Shown in pieces: positions 15,299 through 23,457 of a stretch of DNA of 64,000 bases (position 1 is the stretch's first letter; each line of letters begins with the position of its first letter). A program made the translations under genes and the position numbers. The DNA comes from Actinoplanes flavus. Lineage in GTDB: Bacteria > Actinomycetota > Actinomycetes > Mycobacteriales > Micromonosporaceae. The stretch lies in contig NZ_JAGFNS010000012.1 in assembly GCF_017592555.1 (NCBI RefSeq), positions 124,001-188,000 on the forward strand, written 5' to 3'. The notes below the pieces were generated by a model. The model was not told the DNA's origin and did no database searches. It saw nothing but the letters and a program-made list of their open reading frames with translations.

Positions 15299-17418
15299 TG
15301 GTGGGGGTGACCGGCCCGGAGGTGGATCGTCTTCGTGCCGGTCGGGCTGCCGAGGTGGACCGTGCGGTCGGTGGGGGAGGTGAGGGTGGCCTCCCAGCGG
15401 GTCGGGGACCAGGTCAGGTCGATGGTGACCGGGCCTCGGGCGATCAGGCCGTGGATGCTGCCGGAGGGCCAGGACGAGGGCAGTGCGGGGAGCAGGTCGA
15501 TGTGGGCCGTCCCGTCCGGGCCGACGTCGCGGCTGCGCAGGAGCATCGCGACCACCAGGGCCGGGAGGCCGCCGGCCAGGTCCACGTTGAACATGTGGTC
15601 CCGGTTGTGGGTGGGCACCCGGTTGGCCCGCCAGTACGCCTCGGAGATCCGTTCCAGGGCCGCGTACGCCTCCTCGCCGAGCCCCAGATGTGCCGCCGCG
15701 ACGCCGAGCAGCGCGAGCCCGTACCCCATCTCGTCGGAGGCCTCGCTCAGCCACCACCGCAACCGGGACCGCACGGCCCGCACCGCGGCGGCGCGCAGCG
15801 CCGGATCGTCCTCGAACGCCGGATCGCCGCCGTAGAGGAACGGGAACAGGTGGCTGCAGTGCCGGTGCTCGTGGTTGTCCGGAAAGCGCGGGTCGATCCA
15901 TTCGGCGAGCTCACCGGCGTCGTTGACGCGGTACGACGGCAGCGCGGCGAGCAGCCGCCGCCAACGACCCTCGTCCGGGTCGTGGACGCCCAGCGTCTCG
16001 GTGATCGCCAGCAGGCCGCGGAGCAGGGCGGACACCGCCTGCACGTCCAGGGTGGCGTCCACCGAGGCCTGGTGACGGCCGTGGCCGGGGTCGTTCTCCG
16101 GGGAGTAGGACGGGCTGAACCGGGCCCGCCCGTCGACGATCTCGGCGAACCCCAGGTGGAACTCGGCGACCTCGCGCAGGAACGGCAACGCCCGGTCGGC
16201 CAGAAACGCGCGGTCGCCGGTGTGTTGCCAGTGCTCCAGGTAGAGGCGACCCAGCCAGGCGGCGCCGGCGATCCAGAACGTGAGGCACCAGACCGGGCCG
16301 AAGTGGTTCTGCCGGCCGTGCGTGCCGAGGTGGGCGGGCGCGTACAGGCCGGGCTGACCGTAGAGCCGGCGCGCGTTTTCCCGGAAGTCCGCACGCAGGC
16401 TGTCCAGCAGGTCGAACAGCGGTGGCATCAACTCGGGGACGCCGGTCGGGTGGACCGCCAGCAGGGCCGCCTGGAGGTTGCCGTCGATGGTCCAGCCGCT
16501 GCGCCAGGGCGGCGACCAGGTGCCGCTCCAGACGCCCTGGAGCGTGGGCGGGCGGGTTCCGGTGCTGCTGATGATCGCGTACCGGCCGGCGTCGAAGAGG
16601 TGTTGCGCCCGGATTCCGCCAAGGTCCAGGGAGACCCGCTCGAACAGGTCACGGTGGATCGCGGCGTGCTCGCTCAGCAGGTCCTCGAAACCACGGTCGG
16701 GCAGTGCGGCGAGGGCCTCGGCGGGCGAGCGCGAGCCGGGTGCCACCCGGGCCAGGATCAGGACCGATTCCGGGGTACGCCGTACGCGTACCGCCACGGT
16801 CCAACCGGCCGGCGCGCCCGGCCAGAGGTCGCCGCCGAACCGTCCGGTGAGGACCAGGTCCTCGCCGCGGTGGTCGACGGTGAACGCGATCGGGCGCTCC
16901 GGGACGCCGTCGACCGGGGCGATCCGGACCGTGCCGCCGGTGCCGGTGATCCGGACCGCCAGCACGTCCGCCGACCGGGCGACGACCGCGTCGGCCACCA
17001 CCCCGGACCATTCCTGCCGCACTACGCCCGTAGTGAAGTCGGTGCCCCGGGTGTAGCCGTCGCCGGGCCGGTCCGGGACGAAGGTGATCGTGCCGGCGCC
17101 GATGAGCGGATCGATCCAGCGCGTCTCGGCGTACCCCGGATGGTCCTGAACGGCGAGGTCGCAGACCGCCCGCGCCGCGTCACCGAAGCGCCCGGTGGCG
17201 AGCAGCTCGCGTAGCCGTGGCAGGGCCGCGGCGGTGGCCGGGGCCGGAAGCGGTTCGGTGACCGGCTGGAAGAGGTCCTCGTGGGCGAGCGTGAAGCGCA
17301 GCGCGGCGGGCGAGCCGTAGCAGAGCGCGCCCTGGCGCCCGTTGCCGCTGATCAGGGCATGTTCCCAGTCCTCGGTGCACGTGCTGTCACGGAAGGACGG
17401 ATTGACTTGGCTCTCCAC
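15277..17418 (-). CDS. GH95-like glycoside hydrolase (alpha-L-fucosidase/galactosidase family)
   Basis: A 713-residue intracellular enzyme. The N-terminus has the GH95 pattern (WEHALISGNGRQGALCYG, residues 18-35), followed by the beta-sandwich and an (alpha/alpha)6 barrel. SPSYSPEN places the likely catalytic acid at E441, and HRHCSHLF is the conserved histidine block. The catalytic Asn-x-Asn pair of characterised GH95 fucosidases reads D312-G-N314 (TIDGNLQ), so one residue differs. GTG 17418 has no ribosome site, and the mRNA may be leaderless. The gene is divergent from the GH42 gene across a 47-base gap with a ROK operator. Removal of alpha-L-fucose or alpha-L-galactose from a plant oligosaccharide is the likely role. 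Confidence 0.82.
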   Translation of the reverse strand: MESQVNPSFRDSTCTEDWEHALISGNGRQGALCYGSPAALRFTLAHEDLFQPVTEPLPAPATAAALPRLRELLATGRFGDAARAVCDLAVQDHPGYAETRWIDPLIGAGTITFVPDRPGDGYTRGTDFTTGVVRQEWSGVVADAVVARSADVLAVRITGTGGTVRIAPVDGVPERPIAFTVDHRGEDLVLTGRFGGDLWPGAPAGWTVAVRVRRTPESVLILARVAPGSRSPAEALAALPDRGFEDLLSEHAAIHRDLFERVSLDLGGIRAQHLFDAGRYAIISSTGTRPPTLQGVWSGTWSPPWRSGWTIDGNLQAALLAVHPTGVPELMPPLFDLLDSLRADFRENARRLYGQPGLYAPAHLGTHGRQNHFGPVWCLTFWIAGAAWLGRLYLEHWQHTGDRAFLADRALPFLREVAEFHLGFAEIVDGRARFSPSYSPENDPGHGRHQASVDATLDVQAVSALLRGLLAITETLGVHDPDEGRWRRLLAALPSYRVNDAGELAEWIDPRFPDNHEHRHCSHLFPFLYGGDPAFEDDPALRAAAVRAVRSRLRWWLSEASDEMGYGLALLGVAAAHLGLGEEAYAALERISEAYWRANRVPTHNRDHMFNVDLAGGLPALVVAMLLRSRDVGPDGTAHIDLLPALPSSWPSGSIHGLIARGPVTIDLTWSPTRWEATLTSPTDRTVHLGSPTGTKTIHLRAGHPHHTANATA

Positions 17419-17428
17419 GAGTGAATAC

Positions 17429-17449
17429 TTTGTTTAGACGTCAAACTAA
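17429..17449. promoter_or_regulatory. ROK-type operator shared by the GH95 and GH42 genes
   Basis: TTTGTTT (17429-17435) and AAACTAA (17443-17449) flank AGACGTC. The block GTTTAGACG is identical to that in the ABC operon operator at 11211-11219. The site fills most of the 47-base gap between the two divergent starts. In addition AAGGGTGGTGCG (17454-17465) is identical to 11244-11255, so operator and leader appear copied as a unit. Confidence 0.7.
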
Positions 17450-17465
17450 TGTCAAGGGTGGTGCG

Positions 17466-19376
17466 ATGCTCTTCTTCGGCGGCGACTACAACCCGGAGCA
17501 GTGGCCGGAGGAGGTCTGGGCGGAGGACGTCGCGCTGATGCGGCAGGCCGGGGTGAACATCGCCACGGTCGGCGTGTTCGCCTGGTCCAATCTGGAGCCC
17601 GAGCCGGGGCGCTACGAGTTCGGCTGGCTGGACCGGGTGCTGGACCGGCTGCACGAGGGCGGCGTCCGGGTCGCGCTGGCCACCCCGACCGCCTCGCCGC
17701 CGCCCTGGTTCACCCTCGCCCATCCGGAGGCCCTGCCGGTGAGCGCCGACGGGGTCCGGCTCACCCACGGCAGCCGGGACACCTACTGCGTGTCGGCGCC
17801 CGCCTACCGGGCCGCGGCCCGGAACATCGCGGAACGCCTGGCCGAGCGGTACGCCCACCATCCGGCGCTGGCCATGTGGCACGTGCACAACGAGTACGGC
17901 ACCGACTGCCGCTGCGACACCACGGCCGCGGCCTTCCGGACCTGGCTGGCGAAGAGGCACGGCGACCTGGACACGCTGAACGCGTCCTGGACCACGGCGT
18001 TCTGGAGCCAACGCTACTCGGACTGGGCGCAGATCACGCCGCCGCGGGCCACCCAGTACCTGCCGAACCCCGCGCAGGTGCTCGACTTCCGGCGATTCCT
18101 CTCCGACGAGCTGCTCGAGGCGTACGTGGAACAGCGCGACCTGCTGCGCGCCGCCAACCCGGACGTGCCGGTCACCACCAACTTCGTGCAGGGCGGCTGG
18201 GTGAGCGTCGACCACGCGCGCTGGGCGGCCGAGGTGGACGTGGTCGCGGTCGACCACTACCCGGACGACGCCGGCCCGGGCGCCGAGGAGGAGACCGCCT
18301 TCGCCGGCGACCTGGCCCGTGGCTGGGGCGGCGGATCGTGGCTGCTCATGGAGACCGCGCCGAACCTGATCTACACGCGCGGCCGGATGCACGCCAAGGA
18401 GCCGGGGCGGCTCACCCGGCACAGTCTCGGCTACGTGGCCCGGGGATCGCGCGGCGCCATGTACTTCCAGTGGCGGCAACCGCGCGGCGGGGCGGAGCTG
18501 TTCCACTCGGCGCTCGTCCCGCACGCCGGCCCGGACAGCCCGGTCTTCCGGGAGGCGGTCGGGCTCGGCCGGACCCTCGAGCGCCTCGCGCCCGTCGCCG
18601 AAGCCCCGCCACCCGTCGCGCGAGTGGCTCTGACCTGGGACGCGCCGTCCTGGTGGGCGTTGCAGGCGCCGGCCCTGCCGTCCGCCGACATCGACTACCC
18701 GGGCGCGGTCCGGCAGGCGCACCGGGCACTGTTCCGCGCCAAGATCCAGACCGATTTCGTCTTCCCGGGGGTCTCCACCGACCTCGGCGGCTACCGGCTG
18801 ATCGTCGTGCCGCATCTCTACCTGGTCTCGGACGAGGCGGCGGGCGCCTTCCGCGACTTCGTGGCGGCCGGTGGGCATCTCGTGGTGACCCACCTGAGCG
18901 GGATCGCCGAACCCGACACGCGGATCCGGCTCGGCGGATACCCGGGCGCGTTCCGTGAGGTCCTCGGCGTCCGCGTGGTCGAGTGGCATCCCCAGCCGGC
19001 CGGAACGGTCTTCGCACTGGACGACGGCACACCGGTGAGCCGCTGGATCGAGCGCGTCGAGACGGCCGGGGCGCACACCGTCCACCGGTACGCGGACGGG
19101 CCGATGGCCGGCGCGCCCGCGATCACCCGCAACCGGTACGGCGAAGGCGCCGCCTGGTACGTGTCCACGGCGCTGACGGACGACGGTCTCCAGGCCCTGC
19201 TGAGCCGGATCGCCGCCGAGGCCGGGGTGAAACCGGTGCTGCCCGCCCTGCCCGGCCAGGTGGAGGCGGTGCGCCGCGGCGACCTGGTGTTCCTGTTCAA
19301 CCACGGGATCACCCCGGCCCGGGTCGGTGCGGTCACCATCCCGGCCGGCGGCGTGACGTTCTACTCCGGCGCGTGA
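17466..19376 (+). CDS. GH42 beta-galactosidase
   Basis: A 636-residue enzyme that hydrolyses terminal beta-galactosides. The start MLFFGGDYNPEQWPEEVW is the hallmark of family GH42. The acid/base is E143 in WHVHNEYG and the nucleophile E296 in LLMETAPN. Cysteines near the active site (CRCDTT, about 148-153) partly match the family's zinc cluster. A glutamine-amidotransferase-like trimerisation domain (about 395-590) and a small beta domain follow, so the gene is full length. There is no signal peptide, so it acts on imported sugars. ATG 17466 follows AAGGG. The 3' end overlaps the convergent regulator gene by 16 bases. Confidence 0.93.
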   Translation: MLFFGGDYNPEQWPEEVWAEDVALMRQAGVNIATVGVFAWSNLEPEPGRYEFGWLDRVLDRLHEGGVRVALATPTASPPPWFTLAHPEALPVSADGVRLTHGSRDTYCVSAPAYRAAARNIAERLAERYAHHPALAMWHVHNEYGTDCRCDTTAAAFRTWLAKRHGDLDTLNASWTTAFWSQRYSDWAQITPPRATQYLPNPAQVLDFRRFLSDELLEAYVEQRDLLRAANPDVPVTTNFVQGGWVSVDHARWAAEVDVVAVDHYPDDAGPGAEEETAFAGDLARGWGGGSWLLMETAPNLIYTRGRMHAKEPGRLTRHSLGYVARGSRGAMYFQWRQPRGGAELFHSALVPHAGPDSPVFREAVGLGRTLERLAPVAEAPPPVARVALTWDAPSWWALQAPALPSADIDYPGAVRQAHRALFRAKIQTDFVFPGVSTDLGGYRLIVVPHLYLVSDEAAGAFRDFVAAGGHLVVTHLSGIAEPDTRIRLGGYPGAFREVLGVRVVEWHPQPAGTVFALDDGTPVSRWIERVETAGAHTVHRYADGPMAGAPAITRNRYGEGAAWYVSTALTDDGLQALLSRIAAEAGVKPVLPALPGQVEAVRRGDLVFLFNHGITPARVGAVTIPAGGVTFYSGA

Positions 19377-20305
19377 AAGGCCCGCCGGTAGGCCGACGGT
19401 GACGTGCGCATCGTCTGTCCGAAGTGGTGGCGGTAGGTGACGGCGGTCTCGAAGCCGACCGTCGTGGCGATCGCCTCGATCGGGGTCCGGGTCGTCTCCA
19501 GCAGCGGCAGGCTGGCGTGCACCCGCCGGTCGATCAGCCAGCGGATCGGCGTGGTCCCGGTCGCGCGGGCGAAATGCCGCAGGTAGGTGCGCTCGGACAT
19601 GTGCGCGTGCCGGGCCAGCGTGGCCACCGTGATCGGCTCGGCCAGGTTGCCGAGCGCCCAGTCCATGCTGCGGGCCACCCGGGCGTCCTCCGGGTCGGCC
19701 GCCACCGGCGCCTCCACGAACTGGGCCTGGCCGCCGTCCCGGTGCGGCTGGACGACCAGCCGGCGGGCCACCGCGTTGGCGATCGACGGGCCGTGGTCGA
19801 GGCGGATCACGTGCAGGCAGAGATCCAGGCCGGCGGCGCTGCCCGCGCTGGTCAGCACGTCGCCGTGGTCGATGTAGAGGACGTCGGCGTCGACCTCCAC
19901 GGCCGGGTGGCGCTCGCGGAGGGCGTCCGCGTACCGCCAGTGGGTGGTGGCCCGGCGGCCGTCCAGCAGACCGGCCGCGGCCAGGGCGAACGCACCCGAG
20001 CAGATGGACATGATCCGCGCGCCCCGGGCGTGGGCGGCCCGCAGTGCGGCGATCAGCTCCGGCGAGACACCGGCGTTGACCCCCGGAACGATCACCGTTT
20101 CGGCGGCGGCGAACACGTCCAGCCCGTGCTCGGTGTGCAGGGTCGCGCCGCCGACCACCCGCACCGGGCCGGGCTTCTCGGCGCAGATGGTCAGCTCGTA
20201 CCACGGCCGGTCGAACTCCGGCCGGGGCAGCCCGAAGACCTCGCTCACGATGCCCAGTTCGAAGACCGACATGCCGTCGTACGCCAGGACCGCCACCGTT
20301 CGCAT
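19361..20305 (-). CDS. GlxA-family AraC-type transcriptional regulator with DJ-1/PfpI domain
   Basis: A 314-residue regulator. Residues 1-185 form a class-I glutamine-amidotransferase-like (DJ-1/PfpI) domain with the nucleophile-elbow cysteine in MSICSGAFALAAAGLLDG (about 98-115). Residues about 210-310 hold two AraC helix-turn-helix motifs (ITVATLARHAHMSERTYLRHF and PIEAIATTVGFETAVTYRHHF). This architecture is that of GlxA/CdhR/ArgR-type activators that often sense amino-acid or quaternary-amine metabolites. ATG 20305 is the only sensible start. The divergent neighbour is the rhodanese gene, 71 bases away, which may be its target. Confidence 0.92.
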   Translation of the reverse strand: MRTVAVLAYDGMSVFELGIVSEVFGLPRPEFDRPWYELTICAEKPGPVRVVGGATLHTEHGLDVFAAAETVIVPGVNAGVSPELIAALRAAHARGARIMSICSGAFALAAAGLLDGRRATTHWRYADALRERHPAVEVDADVLYIDHGDVLTSAGSAAGLDLCLHVIRLDHGPSIANAVARRLVVQPHRDGGQAQFVEAPVAADPEDARVARSMDWALGNLAEPITVATLARHAHMSERTYLRHFARATGTTPIRWLIDRRVHASLPLLETTRTPIEAIATTVGFETAVTYRHHFGQTMRTSPSAYRRAFHAPE

Positions 20306-20376
20306 GGCGGGATCTTAGCGGTCGGCGTCGTCCACGCCACTGTGCAGGTTTCCGCGCGGGCGGCACGATCAATGCC

Positions 20377-20799
20377 ATGACCAGCGCGATCGAGCACTTC
20401 CAGAACCGGCTCCGCTTCGAGACCGACGTGAGCGACGTCCACCACGACCTGGAAGCCGGCACCCCCGGCCTCGTGGTGATCGACTCCCGCGGCGCCGAGT
20501 CGTGGGACCAGGGACACATCCCCGGTGCCGTCCACCTGCCGACCCGCCAGATCGCGGCCCGCGCCGCCGAACTCGTCCCGCCGGGCAGCGCGGTCGTCAC
20601 CTACTGCTGGGGTCCGGGCTGCAACGGCGCGACCCGGGCGGCGCTCGAGTTCGCCAAGCTGGGCTACCCGGTCAAGGAGATGATCGGCGGTTACGAGTAC
20701 TGGGTGCGGGAGGGCTTCCCCACCGACGGCCCGGCCGGCCGGACCAGCCGCCCGGTCGACGACCTCACGGCGCCCGCTGGGCTCGCGTGCGGTTGCTGA
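20377..20799 (+). CDS. Rhodanese-like domain protein
   Basis: A 140-residue single-domain rhodanese, a sulfurtransferase fold. The CH2A-type signature VVIDSRGAESWDQGHIPGAVHLP (about 33-55) is complete. The active-site loop is C-N-G-A-T-R with catalytic C82, a six-residue loop that fits sulfane-sulfur chemistry. A second cysteine, C77, lies five residues earlier. The C-terminus ends in CGC, giving a further cysteine pair. The start ATG is preceded by a weak ribosome site. The last 35 bases overlap the convergent ltrA gene. Confidence 0.9.
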   Translation: MTSAIEHFQNRLRFETDVSDVHHDLEAGTPGLVVIDSRGAESWDQGHIPGAVHLPTRQIAARAAELVPPGSAVVTYCWGPGCNGATRAALEFAKLGYPVKEMIGGYEYWVREGFPTDGPAGRTSRPVDDLTAPAGLACGC

Positions 20800-21868
20800 C
20801 CGCCACCGCCTCGGCGACGTTGAGCACCACCAGCACCAGGACCAGTGTGGACAGCGCCACCACCGCGGGCAGCAGCACGGCCGACGGCAGCAGGAGCAGC
20901 GCGGCCAGCGCCGCGGCGGCCCGGCCCCAGCCGACGATCCGGAACATCCGCCATCGGGTGTAGGCGAAGGTGCCCAGGTAGAGCGCGGCGCCGCCGAACA
21001 GCAGGCCGGCGGCGTCCAGGTGCAGATGGTCGGTGGGATGGCTGACCACCTCGGCCAGACCCACCGCCACGGCGATGACACCGCCGATGAAGAGCAGATG
21101 ACCGTACGCCAGGACGGCCCGGACCACGTCGGTCTGCACCTCCGTGGTCGCCAGCGCGTGCCGGATGCCGTCCGCGGCGTACGAGAAGTAGACCCACCAC
21201 AGGCCGCAGACCAGCGCGAACGCGGCCGCTACGGCGAACAGGCGGGAGCTGGTCAGCGGCTCGCCCGCGGCCACCCCGCCGACCGCCACCACCGACTCCC
21301 CGAGCGCGATGATCTGGAACAGGCCGAACCGCTCCGGCAGGTGGTGCGCGTCGAACCGCACCAGGGCCAGCCGCCGCCGTACCAGCCGCGGGGTGAGCAG
21401 GTCGATCACCGCGGCCGTGGCCCACAGCGTCACCCGGAGCCACCCGTCCGCCAGACCGCCGGCCAGCATCAGCGGGCCGGTGACGACCACCGAGACGCTG
21501 AACGTGTTGACCGGGATGCCCCGCCAGCCACGGAACACCAGAGCCGCCAGGACCAGCCGGGCCGCCCAGTAGGCGGCGCCCAGCAGGACGCCGAGGTCGT
21601 CGTACGCGTGCGGCAGCGCCAGCGCCATGAAGAGGCTGGCCAGACCGACCCCGAACAGGCCGATCCGGTCCACCGGGTTGTCCACGTCGTGGGTGTTCGC
21701 ATGCACCGAGGTGCCGACCCAGGCCCAGTAGAGCGGCACGAAGACGATCAGCGCGCGGCCCACCCCCGCCCACGAGTGATCGTCGTGCAGAAGGTGCGAG
21801 ACCTGCGTGACCGCGAAGACGAAGACCAGATCGAAGAAGAGTTCAGCCCAGGTGACCCGCTTCTCCAC
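20765..21868 (-). CDS. ltrA: Low temperature requirement A (LtrA) family membrane protein
   Basis: A 367-residue protein with many hydrophobic segments along its length. It opens with the conserved VTWAELFFDLVFVFAVTQVSHLL block (residues 4-26) that defines the LtrA family, and contains HxxERFGLFQIIALGES (about 180-196), the second conserved block. The family is widespread in actinobacteria, and its biochemical role is unclear. ATG 21868 is 13 bases downstream of the alditol oxidase stop on the same strand, so an operon is likely. The 3' end overlaps the rhodanese gene. Confidence 0.9.
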   Translation of the reverse strand: MEKRVTWAELFFDLVFVFAVTQVSHLLHDDHSWAGVGRALIVFVPLYWAWVGTSVHANTHDVDNPVDRIGLFGVGLASLFMALALPHAYDDLGVLLGAAYWAARLVLAALVFRGWRGIPVNTFSVSVVVTGPLMLAGGLADGWLRVTLWATAAVIDLLTPRLVRRRLALVRFDAHHLPERFGLFQIIALGESVVAVGGVAAGEPLTSSRLFAVAAAFALVCGLWWVYFSYAADGIRHALATTEVQTDVVRAVLAYGHLLFIGGVIAVAVGLAEVVSHPTDHLHLDAAGLLFGGAALYLGTFAYTRWRMFRIVGWGRAAAALAALLLLPSAVLLPAVVALSTLVLVLVVLNVAEAVAVSNRTRAQRAP

Positions 21869-21881
21869 GAACGACTACTCC

Positions 21882-23126
21882 CTACCCCAGCAGGCTCTCC
21901 AGCCAGGCGTTGCGGAACATCCCCTGTGGATCGAAACGGTCCACCAGCTCGGCGAAGTCGCCGAATCGCGGGTAGGCGCCGCGCACGTCGGAAGGGGCGG
22001 TCGTGAATATCTTGCCCCAGTGCGGCCGGGCGCCGTACGGGGCCAGGGCCTTCTCCAGGTCGGCGACGACCGGGAGCACCGCGTCGGCGTCGGCGATCCA
22101 GGTGAAGTGCAGGGCCAGGCTGTCCTGTTCGTGGTTCGGGCTGAGCCAGAGGTGGTCGGCGGCGATCGTCCGGATCTCGCACACCTGGAGGACGGCCGCG
22201 ACCCGTTCCCGCAGGCCGGCCACCGCCTCGATCGCGGCCCGCCCGGCCGTGCGCGGCACGTGCCACTCGGACTGGAGCTCCTCGCCGCTGCTCGGGGTGA
22301 ACTCCATCCGGAAGTGCGGCAGCCGCTCGTGCCACGGACCGGGGACGCCGCCCTGCCCGGTGCAGTTCCCGGCCGGCATGGCGGGCACCGGGTGGCGGGG
22401 GCCGTCCGCGGGGCGGGCGCCGAACAGGTCCCCGGTCAGCGGCGTCTCCCGTTTCAGCCACACCTGGTCGATGTCGGTGCCGGTCCAGCGGGTGAAGAGG
22501 CTGACGCTGTACCCATTCGACAGGATCTCGTCGAGGTGCTCGTCCAGGGCCGCGGCGGGCAGGTTCTCGTAGACGTACTGCCGCAGCTCGAAGGCCGGGA
22601 CGACGTCGAGGGTGAGCACGGTGACCACGCCCAGCGCGCCGAGGCCGACCACGGCGCCGGCCAGGTCCGGATGGTCGCGGTCGAGGACGGCCGTCGAGCC
22701 GTCGGCACGGAGGATCTCCAGCCCGGAGACCGCGGTCGCCAGGTTGCCGTTGCGCACACCCGAGCCGTGGGTCGCGGTGGCCACCGCGCCGGCCACCGAG
22801 ATGTGCGGCAGCGACGCCATGTTGTGCAGGGCCAGGCCCTCGGCGGCGAGACGGGCGGCCAGTTCGCCGTACCGGATTCCGCCGTCGATCCGCACGCTCC
22901 GTCGATCCGGCGCGATCTCGACGTGGCGGGGGAGACCGGCCAGCGAGACGAGATCGCCGTCGGTGTCGGCGAGCCGGTTGAACGAGTGGCCGCTGCCGAG
23001 AACCCGCAGCCGGTCGGCTCCGGCGATCACCGCACGCAGCTCGTCCAGCGAATCCGGACGGTGCAGCCGCCGCGCCCCGAAAGTGATGTTGCCGGCCCAG
23101 TTCGTCAGACGCTCCCGCATCAGCAC
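21882..23126 (-). CDS. aldO: Alditol oxidase (AldO/xylitol oxidase family), FAD-dependent
   Basis: A 414-residue flavoenzyme that oxidises the terminal CH2OH of sugar alcohols such as xylitol or sorbitol to the aldehyde, making H2O2. It is very similar in order and wording to Streptomyces AldO: TNWAGNITF start, VLGSGHSFN with H47 as the expected covalent FAD histidine, NMASLPHISVAGAVATATHGSG, MPAGNCT, PGPWHERLPHFR.EFTPSSG.ELQSE, CEIRTIAAD, and RPHWGK near the end. The GTG at 23126 and the ATG at 23120 are both possible; the second has the better spaced AGGG. It may yield pentoses or aldoses for the xylose pathway, but it is not linked to xylA. Confidence 0.9.
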   Translation of the reverse strand: MLMRERLTNWAGNITFGARRLHRPDSLDELRAVIAGADRLRVLGSGHSFNRLADTDGDLVSLAGLPRHVEIAPDRRSVRIDGGIRYGELAARLAAEGLALHNMASLPHISVAGAVATATHGSGVRNGNLATAVSGLEILRADGSTAVLDRDHPDLAGAVVGLGALGVVTVLTLDVVPAFELRQYVYENLPAAALDEHLDEILSNGYSVSLFTRWTGTDIDQVWLKRETPLTGDLFGARPADGPRHPVPAMPAGNCTGQGGVPGPWHERLPHFRMEFTPSSGEELQSEWHVPRTAGRAAIEAVAGLRERVAAVLQVCEIRTIAADHLWLSPNHEQDSLALHFTWIADADAVLPVVADLEKALAPYGARPHWGKIFTTAPSDVRGAYPRFGDFAELVDRFDPQGMFRNAWLESLLG

Positions 23127-23457
23127 ACCCTATGTCGCCCCGGCCGATGGACACGGTGTGTGACGAGCGAGACTTCGGGCGCCGGTACAAAAATCTTCGT
23201 CCCGTCCGGACGACGCTGTCTTATTTCATGAGTGTTACGGAACGTTATATAGGTTTCTTTGTGTCTGTGTGATCACTGTCAGGTGTATCTGTACCGATAT
23301 GGCCTGAACACGGCCACGCAATCCCGCAGCAGATCCAAATCGAGACGCGCTGCTCGTTCTCTCGTAACGCAACCTGCGTCACAATCAGTCACGCCCATGG
23401 CGGGGGTGAGGGCAGGATTCAGCCCGGCGGAATCGCGAACGAGAGGAACGGCGCGAG
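23127..23457. other. Divergent promoter region without a gene
   Basis: The gap between the alditol oxidase and the MHYT gene has no supportable open frame. The part at 23220-23270 (TTATATAGG context) is AT-richer and is the best place for promoters. GAGAGGAACG near 23442 is the ribosome site of the MHYT gene. No operator palindrome or riboswitch is evident. Confidence 0.5.

Noticed and set aside
15027..15383. A repeat-encoded plus-strand open frame through the 42-nt array
   Set aside because: It has no ribosome site and overlaps the GH95 3' end antisense. The repeats drift without codon bias, so non-coding is more likely.
17352..20600. A 1082-codon minus-strand open frame
   Set aside because: It runs across the GH42 gene and the GlxA regulator in wrong frames; the true genes have complete motifs.
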